Positions 1 to 9,480 of a stretch of DNA of 64,000 nucleotides are shown here, piece by piece. The stretch's first letter is position 1. Each line of letters opens with the position of its first letter. The stretch is taken from the NCBI RefSeq assembly GCF_002797435.1, contig NZ_PGEN01000001.1, forward strand, positions 1,796,501 through 1,860,500, given 5' to 3'. The notes below the pieces were generated by a model. It had not been told where the DNA came from, searched no databases, and saw only the letters and a list, made by a program, of their open reading frames with translations. The position numbers and the translations under genes are program-made. The stretch is from Sphingomonas koreensis (GTDB taxonomy: Bacteria; Pseudomonadota; Alphaproteobacteria; Sphingomonadales; Sphingomonadaceae).

Positions 1-1380
1 CGCGGTGAGGACGTTGCGGCCATATTGATAGTAGCCGTCCAGCTTCCAGCCGCCGCCGAAATCATAGTCGAACCCGCCGACGAACCGCTCGGTCGTGTTC
101 TCGTTGGCGCGCTTGATCGGACCGAAATCGTTATACGGCCTGCCGAGCGTGAAGGAGCCGATGTTGTTCGTGACCATGATGTCGCGGATCGACGAATGGA
201 GGAAGGCGTTGTCGCGCAGGATCGTCGCCGCCGCGCCCTGATCGCGCACCGGCGGCGAGTTGCCGTAGCCGCCGCTGCGGCCATAGCTCGCCTCGACGAA
301 GACGTTGAGCTTGTCGGTCACCTCATAGTCGATATGGCCGAAGGCCACGCGGCGGGTGGTCGGCACGATCAGCGTCCACCCGTCCTGCGGATAGAGGCCC
401 TTGTTACCGCCCGTGAAGTTGCTCGCCAGCGTGCTGCCCGCGCCATAATTGGCGTAGTTGCCGTAGTTGAACGGGATCGGCGTGCCACCGGGGCCGAACT
501 GGATGCCGCGCAGTGCGCCGCCGACGCCGGCATTGGCACCGGTGATCAGGCCGCCATAGGCCATGTTGATGAAGGTGACGCCGCGCTCATAGACGCGTGA
601 GGGCACGCCGGCCGGCCGCGGGCCGACATAGGAGATCAGGCCCGGCTGCTCAGCAAAGGATTCGCGCCCGAACGGGTCGGTGACGCCCTTGGACTTCACA
701 TATTCGCCGCCGATCACGATGTGCCCGCGTCCGTCGGAGAAGGGTGCGCCGAACGCCAGCGCCGCGCGGGTCTCGCGTGCGTCGCCGCGATCGCTGATGC
801 CCATCGAGGCTTCGCCCTTGATCCCCTCGAGCCGCTTGTTGAGCAGCACGTTGACCACGCCCGACACCGCGTCCGAACCATAGGCCGCCGATGCACCGCC
901 GGTGACCACGTCGATACGATCGACCAGGATCTGCGGGATCAGGTTGAGATCGACCTGCCCGGTCGCGGCCGAGGGCACGAAGCGGCGGCTATCGACCAGC
1001 GTCAGTGTGCGGATCACGCCCAGCGCCCGCAGGTCGGCCGAGAACTGACCGGTACCCAGCGTCGCCGCAGTGTTGGTCTGCGGGCCCTGCGTGTTGCGGA
1101 ACGAGGGGACTTCGCCCAGGAAATCGCCGATGCTGCTCGATCCGCGCGCTTCGAGGATCTCGGCACCCAGCACCTTGGTCGGGGTCGGCGCCTCGACGTC
1201 GCGGCGCGAAATGCGGCTGCCGGTGACGACGATCTCGCCAGGCTGTTCCTGCGCCGTTTCAGGCTCAGCCGCGCTGTCCTGCGCCTGTGCCACTGCAGGC
1301 ACGGCGCAAATCGCCGTCGCGAGCAGCGCAACGCGCAGCTTCAGCCTGATTCCCGCTCCTTGTCCGTTGTTGAACCGCAT
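1..1380 (-). CDS. TonB-dependent receptor, N-terminal part (runs off left edge)
   Basis: Outer-membrane TonB-dependent transporter for an unknown ligand. Read leftward from ATG at 1378-1380, the frame is open to base 1 (about 460 residues; the C-terminal beta-barrel lies outside). It shows a signal peptide ending near AVAQAQD, a TonB-box-like EIVVTGSRI segment, and a plug domain with VDRIDVVTGGASAAYGSDAV. A purine-rich ribosome site (GGGGAGG) precedes the ATG. The family is the large, substrate-diverse sphingomonad group, so the substrate cannot be read from sequence; the neighbouring tyrosine-catabolism genes do not prove an aromatic substrate. Confidence 0.93.
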   Translation of the reverse strand, partial: MRFNNGQGAGIRLKLRVALLATAICAVPAVAQAQDSAAEPETAQEQPGEIVVTGSRISRRDVEAPTPTKVLGAEILEARGSSSIGDFLGEVPSFRNTQGPQTNTAATLGTGQFSADLRALGVIRTLTLVDSRRFVPSAATGQVDLNLIPQILVDRIDVVTGGASAAYGSDAVSGVVNVLLNKRLEGIKGEASMGISDRGDARETRAALAFGAPFSDGRGHIVIGGEYVKSKGVTDPFGRESFAEQPGLISYVGPRPAGVPSRVYERGVTFINMAYGGLITGANAGVGGALRGIQFGPGGTPIPFNYGNYANYGAGSTLASNFTGGNKGLYPQDGWTLIVPTTRRVAFGHIDYEVTDKLNVFVEASYGRSGGYGNSPPVRDQGAAATILRDNAFLHSSIRDIMVTNNIGSFTLGRPYNDFGPIKRANENTTERFVGGFDYDFGGGWKLDGYYQYGRNVLTA

Positions 1381-1442
1381 TGGGCCTCCCCTCTTTTATG
1401 TTGTGAACGTGTTCCGAGGAAACTTACCCCGAACTGAAATCG

Positions 1443-1477
1443 TGTCAATACGTGAAACACTGTTTCGTAATACGTGA
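1443..1477 (-). promoter_or_regulatory. Promoter/operator of the TonB receptor
   Basis: Upstream of the leftward receptor gene lies the perfect inverted repeat GAAACA-C-TGTTTC (1454-1466). It is flanked by two direct copies of AATACGTGA (1447-1455 and 1469-1477). On the minus strand TTGACA (about 1443-1448) followed 16 bases later by TAAGTT resembles a -35/-10 pair. The symmetric element overlaps the promoter and looks like a repressor site. The regulator is unknown. Confidence 0.45.
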
Positions 1478-1559
1478 CAACATCCGTGACACGCGCACGA
1501 ATGCGGCGCGGTCGGAACAACCACGCTTAGAGACGTTCAATCTCAGGATTTTTCCGGAA

Positions 1560-2819
1560 TCAGCTCCGGCGGTACGGGTCCTCGAAAGCAGGAATAACCG
1601 TGCCGCTGCAGTCGCCGAAACCGATGCGATAGCCGTCGCCCCGGCACTGCCCGCGCAGAATCAGCGTATCGCCATCCTCGACAAAGCTGCGCTGCGCACC
1701 ACCGGCAAGCGTCAACGGCTCCTTGCCACCCCAGCTCAGTTCGAGCAGGCTGCCGAAGCTGCCCTTGTCCGGTCCCGATATCGTGCCGGTACCGAGCAGG
1801 TCGCCGACCTCCATCCGGCATCCGGCCGTGCTGTGATGCGCCAGCTGCTGCGCGGCGGAATAATACATCTCGCGATAGCTGGTCCGGCTGATCACCGATT
1901 CCGCGCCGCCCTCCGGCGTCAGGCCAACCTCGAGGTCGATGTCGTAGAGCATCGGACCCGGCTCATCGAGATAGGGGAGCAATGGCTTCTCGCGTGCCGG
2001 CCCATGGGCACGGAACGGCTCCAGCGCCGCCGCGGTCACGATCCACGGGCTGATCGTCGTCGCGGTCGCCTTGCCCTGGAAAGGGCCGAGCGGCTGATAT
2101 TCCCACGCCTGGATATCGCGCGCCGACCAGTCGTTGAGCAGCACATAGCCGAAGATCATCGCATCCGCCTCGGCCACGGTCAGCGGATCGGACGATCCGG
2201 TCCCGACGATCGCCCCCAGCTCCAGCTCGATGTCGAACCGTGCCGACGGGGCGAAGCGCGGTGCGGCGTCTTCCGGCCCCTTCACCTGGCCCCAGGGCCG
2301 CCGCACATCGGTGCCCGAGACGACGACCGACGAGGCACGGCCGTTGTAACCGATCGGGATATGCAGCCAGTTGGGCGGCAACGCATTCTCGGCCCCGCGG
2401 AACATCGTACCTACGTTGAAGGCGTGCTGCCGGCTCGCGTAGAAATCGGTGTATCCGGCCACCCGGAACGGCAGATGCAGCTGCGCGCCGGCCATCGGCA
2501 CAAGATGCGGCTCGACCGCCACGCGCTCCGCAGCGCCCTCGGCGAGCAATGCGATCAACTGTGCGCGCAACGCCCCCCATACGGCCGGGCCTTGGGCCAT
2601 CAGCGTGTTCCAGCCTGGCTCGGCGAACAGCGGCACGTCACCCAGCCGCAGCAACCCCGCCGCCTCCAGTGCGGCCATATCGAGGATCCGGTCGCCGATC
2701 GCGACGCCGCAGCGCGGGCCGCGCGTCGCATCGCTGAACACGCCATAGGGCAGGTTGTTGAGCGGAAAATCGGTGTCGGCCGCGTTGGCGGCCGCGACCC
2801 AGGATCGCAGCGGGCTCAT
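1560..2819 (-). CDS. fahA: Fumarylacetoacetase
   Basis: Cleaves fumarylacetoacetate to fumarate and acetoacetate, the last step of tyrosine/homogentisate breakdown; cytoplasmic. The 419-residue product matches the usual length and has the FAH N-terminal domain and the catalytic FAH domain, with segments such as VAGYTDFYASRQHA, PNWLHIPIGYNGRASS and LLNDWSARDIQAWEYQPLGPF. A longer frame reaches 2906, but the ATG at 2817-2819 (MSPLRSWV) fits the family and leaves only 28 bases after hmgA. It is probably co-transcribed with hmgA. Confidence 0.95.
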   Translation of the reverse strand: MSPLRSWVAAANAADTDFPLNNLPYGVFSDATRGPRCGVAIGDRILDMAALEAAGLLRLGDVPLFAEPGWNTLMAQGPAVWGALRAQLIALLAEGAAERVAVEPHLVPMAGAQLHLPFRVAGYTDFYASRQHAFNVGTMFRGAENALPPNWLHIPIGYNGRASSVVVSGTDVRRPWGQVKGPEDAAPRFAPSARFDIELELGAIVGTGSSDPLTVAEADAMIFGYVLLNDWSARDIQAWEYQPLGPFQGKATATTISPWIVTAAALEPFRAHGPAREKPLLPYLDEPGPMLYDIDLEVGLTPEGGAESVISRTSYREMYYSAAQQLAHHSTAGCRMEVGDLLGTGTISGPDKGSFGSLLELSWGGKEPLTLAGGAQRSFVEDGDTLILRGQCRGDGYRIGFGDCSGTVIPAFEDPYRRS

Positions 2820-2847
2820 AGTATCTCCGGCAGTCAGTGAATCGGCT

Positions 2848-4173
2848 TCAGGCCGGGTCGATCGACCCGTCGAACTTCTTGTCGAGCCCGTCCCAGCAAT
2901 CGGCATAGTCGGACTGCAGCGGCGCCTCGCGCGCCGCCCAGTCGGTCAGATGCTGGGGGAAGCGGGTCTCGAACATGAAGCTCATCGTCTTGTCGAGCTT
3001 CTCGGGCTTGAGCGCGGCGTTGCTCGCCTTTTCGAACGCGTTGCGGTCGGGCCCATGCGGCAGCATGCAATTGTGCAGGCTCATGCCGCCGGGCGCGAAG
3101 CCGTCGGGCTTGGCGTCATACTCGCCATAGATATTGCCCATCAGCTCGCTCATCACATTCTTGTGATACCAGGGCGGGCGGAAGCTGTGCTCGGCGACCA
3201 GCCAGCGTTCGCGGAACAGCACGAAATCGATGTTGGCCGTTCCCGGGATCTCCGACCGCGCGGTCAGCACGGTGAAGATCGACGGATCGGGATGGTCGAA
3301 CAGGATCGCGCCGACGGGGCTGTAGGTCGACAGGTCGTATTTGTAGGGCGCGTAGTTGCCGTGCCACGCCACCACGTCGAGCGGGCTGTGCGGGATCGCG
3401 CTCTGGTGGAACTGACCGCACCATTTGATCGTCAGGGTCGAGGGTGTCTCGCGGTCCTCGAACGCGGCCACCGGCGTCTTGAAATCGCGCGGGTTGGCCA
3501 TGCAGTTGGCGCCGATCGGGCCGCGGTCGGGCAGCGCGAAGGGCTGGCCGTAATTCTCGCAGACAAAGCCGCGGCACGGCCCGTCGATCACCTCGACGCG
3601 ATAGACGAGGCCACGCGGCAGCACCGCGATCTCGCCCGGCGCGATCTCGATCACGCCCAGCTCGGTGCAGAAGCGCAGCCGCCCTTCCTGCGGCACCACC
3701 AGCAGCTCGCCATCGGCCGAGTAGAAATAGGAATCCACCATCGACGCGGTGACCAGATAGACATGGCTCGCCATGCCGGTCTGGGTGTTGACGTCGCCCG
3801 CGGTGGTGACCGTGCGCATGCCGGTCAGCCAGGTCAGCTCGCCCGCGCCGTGCGGAACCGGGTTCCAGCGATACTGGCCAAGGCTGGCGACGCCCGGGAC
3901 GATGTTCGGCGCGGATTTCCAGTGCGGCAGCTCGATCGCGGCGAAGCGGCCGACATGGCGTACGCTCGGGCGGATGCGATAGCACCAGCTGCGCTCATTC
4001 TGTCCGCGCGGCGCGGTGAAGGCGGTTCCCGAAAGCTGTTCGGCATAGAGGCCATAGGGGCATTTCTGCGGCGAGTTCTGCCCCTGGGGCAGCGCGCCGG
4101 GCAGGGCTTCGGTTTCGAAGTCGTTGCCAAAGCCGGGCATATAGCCCACCGCCTGCATGTTGTGCGACGCCAT
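2848..4173 (-). CDS. hmgA: Homogentisate 1,2-dioxygenase
   Basis: Non-haem iron dioxygenase opening the ring of homogentisate to maleylacetoacetate. The 441-residue protein carries the family signature regions [19 protein letters not shown] near the N terminus and, toward the C terminus, [16 protein letters not shown], which contributes iron ligands. The start at 4173 ([11 protein letters not shown]) has GGAGAG just upstream; an earlier in-frame ATG would lie inside the operator. It sits directly before fahA on the same strand and diverges from a MarR-type gene, so repression by that regulator is likely. Confidence 0.95.
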   Translation of the reverse strand: MASHNMQAVGYMPGFGNDFETEALPGALPQGQNSPQKCPYGLYAEQLSGTAFTAPRGQNERSWCYRIRPSVRHVGRFAAIELPHWKSAPNIVPGVASLGQYRWNPVPHGAGELTWLTGMRTVTTAGDVNTQTGMASHVYLVTASMVDSYFYSADGELLVVPQEGRLRFCTELGVIEIAPGEIAVLPRGLVYRVEVIDGPCRGFVCENYGQPFALPDRGPIGANCMANPRDFKTPVAAFEDRETPSTLTIKWCGQFHQSAIPHSPLDVVAWHGNYAPYKYDLSTYSPVGAILFDHPDPSIFTVLTARSEIPGTANIDFVLFRERWLVAEHSFRPPWYHKNVMSELMGNIYGEYDAKPDGFAPGGMSLHNCMLPHGPDRNAFEKASNAALKPEKLDKTMSFMFETRFPQHLTDWAAREAPLQSDYADCWDGLDKKFDGSIDPA

Positions 4174-4190
4174 GCCACTCTCCATAATTA

Positions 4191-4235
4191 GTTGCATATG
4201 CAACAATTAGTTCTTGCAATAGATGCGAATGCAAC
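4191..4235. promoter_or_regulatory. MarR-type operator between hmgA and marR
   Basis: The hmgA/marR intergenic region contains a perfect 14-bp palindrome GTTGCATATGCAAC (4191-4204). A second, looser copy follows, TTGCA-N11-TGCAA (4214-4234). Two spaced symmetric sites between divergent genes are the usual arrangement for MarR-family repressors. I infer that the adjacent MarR protein binds here and controls both directions. Confidence 0.7.
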
Positions 4236-4250
4236 GATAAGCAAGCGCCC

Positions 4251-4697
4251 ATGAGCGCGAAATCGCCTTCCGGAAAGCCCTTCGATCTCGACCGGTTCCT
4301 TCCCTATCTGCTCAATCAGGCGGGGGAACGGACCGGCAAGAGGTTCGAGCCGGCCTATCGCGAGACCCATGGCTTCAGCCGCACGCAATGGCGTATCCTC
4401 GCGCATCTCGGCAGTTATGGCGAACTCACCGCCGCGACCGTCTCGCGCCGCTCGAATACCGAAAAGACCAAGGTCAGCCGCGCCGTCGCGGCGCTCGAGG
4501 AGGGCGGCTGGCTCGAACGCGTCGCCGCCGACGACCGCCGCGCCGAGCTGCTGCGCCTGACCGCCTCGGGCCACGCCTTGTTCGACGGACTTGCCGAACA
4601 GGCCGTTGCGTTCGATCGCGCACTGCGCAAGAGCCTCGGCGCCGAACAGGCGCAGGCGCTCGAAACGATGCTCAGGCAGTTGGCGGCTGAAGACTAA
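4251..4697 (+). CDS. MarR-family transcriptional regulator
   Basis: 148-residue winged-helix regulator. The MarR core is visible: FSRTQWRILAHL, the recognition region NTEKTKVSRAVAALEEGGWLER, and the wing ADDRRAELLRLTASG. It is transcribed away from hmgA-fahA across a 77-base gap holding two palindromes. It is probably the homogentisate-pathway repressor (functional analogue of HmgR-type regulators), inferred from position rather than from a specific sequence match. Confidence 0.9.
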   Translation: MSAKSPSGKPFDLDRFLPYLLNQAGERTGKRFEPAYRETHGFSRTQWRILAHLGSYGELTAATVSRRSNTEKTKVSRAVAALEEGGWLERVAADDRRAELLRLTASGHALFDGLAEQAVAFDRALRKSLGAEQAQALETMLRQLAAED

Positions 4698-4730
4698 GCG
4701 GCATCAGTCCGCGACGGGAGGAAGATTCGC

Positions 4731-5954
4731 ATGCGCTATGACGTGGTGATCGTGGGGGCGGGACATGGTGGCGCGCAGGCGGCGATCGCGCTGCGCCAGG
4801 CCAAGTTCGAAGGCAGCATCGCGATCATCGGCGACGAGCCCGAGCTGCCCTATGAACGGCCGCCGCTGTCCAAGGAGTATTTCTCGGGCGAGAAGACGTT
4901 CGAGCGAATCATGATCCGTCCTGCGGCCTTCTGGGAAGAGCGCAAGGTCGAGATGCTGCTCGGCCGCCGTGTCGTCAGTGTCGATGCGCCGGCGCATCAG
5001 GTCACCACTTCGGGCGGCGAGGCGATCGACTATGGCCATCTGATCTGGGCGACCGGCGGCGCGCCACGCCGGCTGGGATGCTCGGGCAATGATGCGGCAG
5101 GCGTCCACACCGTGCGCACCCGCGCCGATGCCGACCGGATGATGGCCGAGCTGCCCGGCGTCACCCGCGCGGTGGTGATCGGCGGCGGCTATATCGGGCT
5201 TGAGGCCGCAGCCGTACTCGCCAAGGCGGGCAAGCAGGTGGTGCTATTGGAAGCGCTCGATCGCGTGCTGGCCCGCGTCGCGGGCGAGCCGCTGTCGCGC
5301 TTCTTCGAAGCGGAGCATCGCGCGCATGGCGTCGATGTCCGGCTGGGCGTCGCGGTCGATTGCATCGAGACCGCCGACGGCAAGGCCACGGGCGTACGGC
5401 TCAAGGACGGCGAAGTGATTTCCGCCGAGATGGTGATCGTCGGCATCGGCATCGTACCGGCGGTTCAGCCGCTGCTCGATGCAGGGGCCGAGGGCGGCAA
5501 CGGCGTCGCGGTCGACGGACATTGCCGCACCTCGCTGCCCGATGTGTTCGCGATCGGCGACTGCGCGCTCCACGCCAATCACTATGCCGACGACATGCCC
5601 GTGCGGCTGGAGTCAGTTCAAAACGCCAACGATCAGGCCACCGTCGCAGCCAAGACCATCGCCGGGGCCGAGGCATATTACGATGCGGTGCCTTGGTTCT
5701 GGTCGAACCAGTATGACCTCAAGCTCCAGACCGTCGGCCTCTCGACCGGACATGATGCCGCAGTCCTGCGCGGCGATCCGGCAAACCGGAGCTTCTCGGT
5801 GATCTACCTCAAGGACGGCCACGTCATCGCGCTCGACTGCGTCAATGCCACCAAGGATTATGTCCAGGGCCGCAAGCTGGTGGTCGAGCGGCTGGCGATC
5901 GACCCTGGCCTGCTCGCCGACTCCACGACCCCGCTCAAGGAAATGGCTGGCTGA
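4731..5954 (+). CDS. FAD/NAD(P)-dependent ferredoxin reductase
   Basis: 407-residue pyridine-nucleotide-disulfide oxidoreductase of the rhodocoxin/putidaredoxin reductase type, passing electrons from NAD(P)H to a 2Fe-2S ferredoxin. Visible are the N-terminal FAD dinucleotide fold ([10 protein letters not shown]), the NAD(P) fold ([10 protein letters not shown], about residue 149), the second FAD motif DVFAIGDCA, and the C-terminal reductase domain ([16 protein letters not shown]). A good ribosome site (GGGAGGAAG) precedes ATG 4731. It follows marR by 33 bases. No ferredoxin, P450 or oxygenase lies beside it, so its redox partner is elsewhere. Confidence 0.92.
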   Translation: MRYDVVIVGAGHGGAQAAIALRQAKFEGSIAIIGDEPELPYERPPLSKEYFSGEKTFERIMIRPAAFWEERKVEMLLGRRVVSVDAPAHQVTTSGGEAIDYGHLIWATGGAPRRLGCSGNDAAGVHTVRTRADADRMMAELPGVTRAVVIGGGYIGLEAAAVLAKAGKQVVLLEALDRVLARVAGEPLSRFFEAEHRAHGVDVRLGVAVDCIETADGKATGVRLKDGEVISAEMVIVGIGIVPAVQPLLDAGAEGGNGVAVDGHCRTSLPDVFAIGDCALHANHYADDMPVRLESVQNANDQATVAAKTIAGAEAYYDAVPWFWSNQYDLKLQTVGLSTGHDAAVLRGDPANRSFSVIYLKDGHVIALDCVNATKDYVQGRKLVVERLAIDPGLLADSTTPLKEMAG

Positions 5955-6327
5955 GACAAGGCGCCCCGGCCGCGCATTGCGCGCCGGCCCATGCCCCGTC
6001 ATCGGCATCAAGCTGAGCGGGACGCTGATGCTTCCTTCGCGAGACTGGACATTGCCGAACCGCGTCCACGCGCGCGGCGCGCAGACAACACCTGCGCGCG
6101 CCACGCGCGCGCGAAAGGCGATCGAAGCCTGCTTCTCGCCCGCTCTGGGGCATGGGCTCTCACACCAGCGCCTTCCCAGGAATTTTCTGATTTTGAAAAT
6201 TTTTCTCTTTTCGCTTGAAATTCTCCATTTTGTCTGACGGTATAGAAATCGGCACGCCGCCATCTCATTCAGGACCGATCGCAAGAAAACGGCCTGGGCA
6301 TGCCGCGAGGAGGAGAAGGGGAATTCT
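5955..6327. other. Intergenic region upstream of the second TonB receptor
   Basis: 373 bases without a credible gene. The left half is very GC-rich with hairpin-forming CGCGCGC runs (about 5965-6120). The right half (6178-6236) is sharply AT-rich, unlike its surroundings, and probably holds the promoter of the receptor gene. It includes GAAATTCTCCATTTTG (6217-6232), which resembles sequences upstream of dgcN and the third serine hydrolase. Confidence 0.5.
6217..6232 (+). promoter_or_regulatory. Candidate shared operator, copy 1
   Basis: GAAATTCTCCATTTTG contains AAAT-N5-ATTT symmetry and lies about 95 bases upstream of the receptor start in an AT-rich tract. Related sequences occur at 19233-19250 and 21294-21311, both in front of genes of the same locus. 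It could be the site of the XRE-cupin regulator at 21549; this is inferred from co-occurrence only. Confidence 0.3.
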
Positions 6328-9024
6328 ATGAAAACTGTTCATCTGGGCTGGCTCGCCAGCACTGCACTTACCATCATCGCCGTTCAGAGCCCGGCCCATG
6401 CGCAGACGGCCCCGGATGCCGCCGCGGAGAACACTCCCGCGGAGGACGACGTCGTGGTGACGGGATCGCGCATTCAGCGCTCGGGCTTCGATGCGCCCAC
6501 TCCGACCACCGTGATCGGTGAAGCCGAACTGGCGCTGGGCAACCGCCCGAGCGTCGCGCAGGTCCTGAACGACGTACCACAGTTTCGCGCGACCTCGACG
6601 CCGACGACCACCGGCGGCAACACCAACAGCGGCGTCTCGACCGCGGACATGCGCGGGCTTGGCGGCGTGCGCACGCTCACCCTGCTCAACGGCCATCGAT
6701 TCTCGGGTTCTGCCGACCTCAACACCGTCCCGCAAAGCCTGGTCAAGCGCATCGACGTCGTCACCGGCGGCGCCTCCGCCGCCTGGGGTTCGGGCGCGGT
6801 CGCCGGCGTGGTCAACATCATCCTCGACGACGACTTCACCGGCTGGAAACTCGGCGCGCAGGCGGGCGTGTCGTCGCGCGGCGACGGTGGGCGCTACGGC
6901 GCCGACATTGCCTGGGGCACCGACTTCGCGGGCGGACGCGGCCACTTCATGGTCGCGGGCGACTATATGAAGGAAGACGGCATCCTCACCCGCAAGGGGC
7001 GGCCCAACCTCGAGGCCGGCCTGTTCGTGCATCCGACCGAAGGCCTCAAGTTCGTCCGGGACCCCAATTCGACGCAAGTTTACAATGGCGGCTCGATCCT
7101 CAGCACCAGTGCCGCTCCCTATGGCCTGGTCTTCGGCCCGGACGGCAACATCAATCCCTTCCCGTTCGGCAGCGTCACCAGCGGCGCGACGACAGTCGGC
7201 GGCGGCGGTCAGAACACCTATGACTATGTTCCGATCAGCGCGCCCTATCAGCGCATCAACGCCTTTGCGCGCGCCAGCTACGACGTGACCGATTCGCTGA
7301 AGGTCTGGGCGCAGTTCAGCTTCCACCGGATGACCGGCAATTACGGCCTATTCCCCGAGACCGCGGCGGACGCGAGCACGCTGATCCGGCCCGACAACGC
7401 CTTCCTGACTGCTGCGAACCGCACCCGTCTGGCCGCGGCGGGCGTCACCGGGCCGTTCCTCCTCGGCCGCTTCCTCGACGATATCGGCTCGAAGCGGGAA
7501 ATGCTGACGCTCCGCTACAGCCGCCGCAACCTCGAGGGCGCGATCGGCCTTGAAGGCAGCTTCGGCAATGGCTGGAAGTACAACGCCTATTACGACCACG
7601 GCGAAGTCCGGCTGGATCAGGGGATCAACAACCAGCGGATCAAGGCCCGCTTCGCCAACGGCGTCGATTCGGTACTTGTTGGCAACACGCCGACCTGCCG
7701 GATCAACGCTGACGCCTCGACCACCAATGACGATCCCAATTGCGTGCCGATCAATATCCTCGGCAATGGCAACATCTCCGACGCGGCGGCGAAATGGGCC
7801 TTTGCCGGCTCGCACCTCATCGCCACGATCAAGCTTGACGCGGCGGGCGCCAGCCTGTCCGGCCAGCCCTTCTCGACCTGGGCCGGGCCGGTCGACATCG
7901 CGCTCGGCACCGACGTCCGCTGGGAAAAGCAGGTCACCAACTATGTCGACCCACTGTCGCTGGCCAACGCGCTCAGCGTGCTCAACTCGTCGGCCACAAA
8001 CGGCGGCTTCAACGTCAAGGAAGCCTTTGTCGAAGCGAATCTTCCCCTGCTCGATGCCGAAGGCGTGGCCAAGCTCGAGATCAACGGCGCTGCCCGCTAC
8101 TCGGACTACAGCACCAGCGGCGGCATCTGGTCGTGGAAGACCGGGGGCACGCTGCGCCTGGTCAACGATCTGCTGCTGCGCGCTGTCTATTCGCGCGACA
8201 TCCGCTCGCCCAGCATCACCGAATATTATCTGAGCCGCTCGGTGAATATCGGCGTTGTCCAGGACCCCTATCGGGGTGGCGCGGTGCAGAGCAACGTCAC
8301 CGTCTATGGTGGCGGCAACAAGAATCTGACGCCGGAGATCTCGCACACGCTGACGCTCGGCGGGTCGTATTCGCCGAGTTTCATCCCGGGCTTCCGCCTG
8401 TCGGTCGACTATTACGACATCAACATCGACAACGTCATCACTGTGATCCCGACGCAGACACTGCTCACCCAGTGTTTTGCCAAGGCGCCGTCCGACCCGA
8501 CCTGCGGCGGAGTCATCGTTCGCAAGGCGAACGGTGAAATCGACACGCTGACGAACCCCTATCTCAACCTCGCCAACTACAACACGCAGGGCCTCGATAT
8601 CGAGGCGTCGTACCGCACGGCGCTAGGCAACGGGCAGTTGACCGTCCGCGCGCTGGCCAACCACGTCTTCCACCTGAAGGTCGATGGCGTCGAGGTATCG
8701 GGCATCGTCGGCGGCGAGACCGCCTTCTCGACGCCGAAATGGCGCGGGAGCACGACGGTGGCGTTCGACAATGCGAATTTCGGCGCCAACCTGCGCGTCC
8801 GCTATGTCGGCGGCGGCACGTACAACGCGCAGAAGATCGTCGATGGTCGCTTCGGCAGCCGCACCTATGTCGATATCGGGCTGCAGGCAAAGGTCGGTTC
8901 GTTCACGCTGTTCGGCAACGTCAACAACCTCTTCGACCGCGATCCGCCGCTCACCCAGTACATCACGCCCAATTACGACGTGATCGGCCGTTACGTATCG
9001 GGCGGAGTGAAGCTCAACTTCTGA
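6328..9024 (+). CDS. TonB-dependent receptor
   Basis: 898-residue outer-membrane receptor, complete. It has a signal peptide ending near AHAQT, a TonB-box-like segment DDVVVTGSRIQ, and a plug (LVKRIDVVTGGASAAWGSGA). The long beta-barrel closes with LFGNVNNLFDRDPP and a terminal aromatic residue (GGVKLNF). Start supported by GGAGAAGGGG upstream. It is the first gene of a locus dominated by secreted D-peptide-type hydrolases, so import of a peptide or amino-acid ligand is a reasonable inference. A strong terminator follows. Confidence 0.95.
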   Translation: MKTVHLGWLASTALTIIAVQSPAHAQTAPDAAAENTPAEDDVVVTGSRIQRSGFDAPTPTTVIGEAELALGNRPSVAQVLNDVPQFRATSTPTTTGGNTNSGVSTADMRGLGGVRTLTLLNGHRFSGSADLNTVPQSLVKRIDVVTGGASAAWGSGAVAGVVNIILDDDFTGWKLGAQAGVSSRGDGGRYGADIAWGTDFAGGRGHFMVAGDYMKEDGILTRKGRPNLEAGLFVHPTEGLKFVRDPNSTQVYNGGSILSTSAAPYGLVFGPDGNINPFPFGSVTSGATTVGGGGQNTYDYVPISAPYQRINAFARASYDVTDSLKVWAQFSFHRMTGNYGLFPETAADASTLIRPDNAFLTAANRTRLAAAGVTGPFLLGRFLDDIGSKREMLTLRYSRRNLEGAIGLEGSFGNGWKYNAYYDHGEVRLDQGINNQRIKARFANGVDSVLVGNTPTCRINADASTTNDDPNCVPINILGNGNISDAAAKWAFAGSHLIATIKLDAAGASLSGQPFSTWAGPVDIALGTDVRWEKQVTNYVDPLSLANALSVLNSSATNGGFNVKEAFVEANLPLLDAEGVAKLEINGAARYSDYSTSGGIWSWKTGGTLRLVNDLLLRAVYSRDIRSPSITEYYLSRSVNIGVVQDPYRGGAVQSNVTVYGGGNKNLTPEISHTLTLGGSYSPSFIPGFRLSVDYYDINIDNVITVIPTQTLLTQCFAKAPSDPTCGGVIVRKANGEIDTLTNPYLNLANYNTQGLDIEASYRTALGNGQLTVRALANHVFHLKVDGVEVSGIVGGETAFSTPKWRGSTTVAFDNANFGANLRVRYVGGGTYNAQKIVDGRFGSRTYVDIGLQAKVGSFTLFGNVNNLFDRDPPLTQYITPNYDVIGRYVSGGVKLNF

Positions 9025-9051
9025 CCCTCGAGCTTCACCTGCACGCCACTG

Positions 9052-9082
9052 GAGGCGGCCGGGCAACCGGCCGCCTCTTTTT
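9052..9082 (+). terminator. Rho-independent terminator after the TonB receptor
   Basis: Perfect 11-bp stem GAGGCGGCCGG (9052-9062) and CCGGCCGCCTC (9067-9077) with loop GCAA, followed by five T residues. It sits 28 bases after the receptor stop codon. Confidence 0.92.
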
Positions 9083-9480
9083 GTGGCGGCCCAACGGACG
9101 AAAAGGCCGCAACCTTGAAAGCCTGGTCGGACGAGGCCTCCGCCGCTGCGTTGCAGCTTCTTTCAGCCAAGCCGGGAGGCAAGACTTGGCGAGGGGATCA
9201 GCTGAGGCTCGGGGAGAGGCAAAGGGATTCCTCCCGTCCTCCCAGCACCAGGCTAGATGATACGCCTCCGACCGGCTCAGCAATCGCATCGGCCGTATGA
9301 TAAGATCGATCTGGCTTGACGGGTCGATCCGCACAGCTGCGCCATCGCCAGATCGGGGTCGGCCAGTTCATGCACCAGACACAGCTTCGCCGCACCTGAC
9401 GAAGGGAGCATCGTCGGGCGCGGCGGCACTGTGGCAACCGCGGCTCAGGGGCGAGCCGCGGCTTCAATCCGTCGTGAAGG
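9083..9480. other. Non-coding stretch between convergent genes
   Basis: About 400 bases between the rightward receptor and the leftward serine hydrolase. The short frames here have no recognisable product. The only structure I see is the hairpin at 9438-9461. Confidence 0.5.
9438..9461 (-). terminator. Hairpin downstream of the first serine hydrolase
   Basis: CCGCGGCTC (9438-9446) and GAGCCGCGG (9453-9461) form a perfect 9-bp stem 20 bases beyond the stop of the leftward hydrolase. There is no clear T-run, so it is at best a weak terminator or an RNA-stabilising hairpin. Confidence 0.45.

Noticed and set aside
25-2840. Long rightward open frames at 25-600, 721-1437 and 1452-2840
   Set aside because: They are antisense to the TonB receptor and fahA; products are Arg/Ala/Asp-rich with no family similarity, as expected from high-GC antisense frames.
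2755-4191. 478-residue rightward frame opposite hmgA
   Set aside because: Shadow of hmgA on the other strand; the hmgA frame has full-length similarity and a ribosome site.
6040-6120. CGCGCGC-rich hairpin region considered as a small RNA
   Set aside because: Simple GC-rich self-complementarity is expected here; no promoter or terminator pair defines an RNA.
9115-9467. Small frames in the gap after the second TonB receptor
   Set aside because: No ribosome site or similarity; lies between two termination hairpins.
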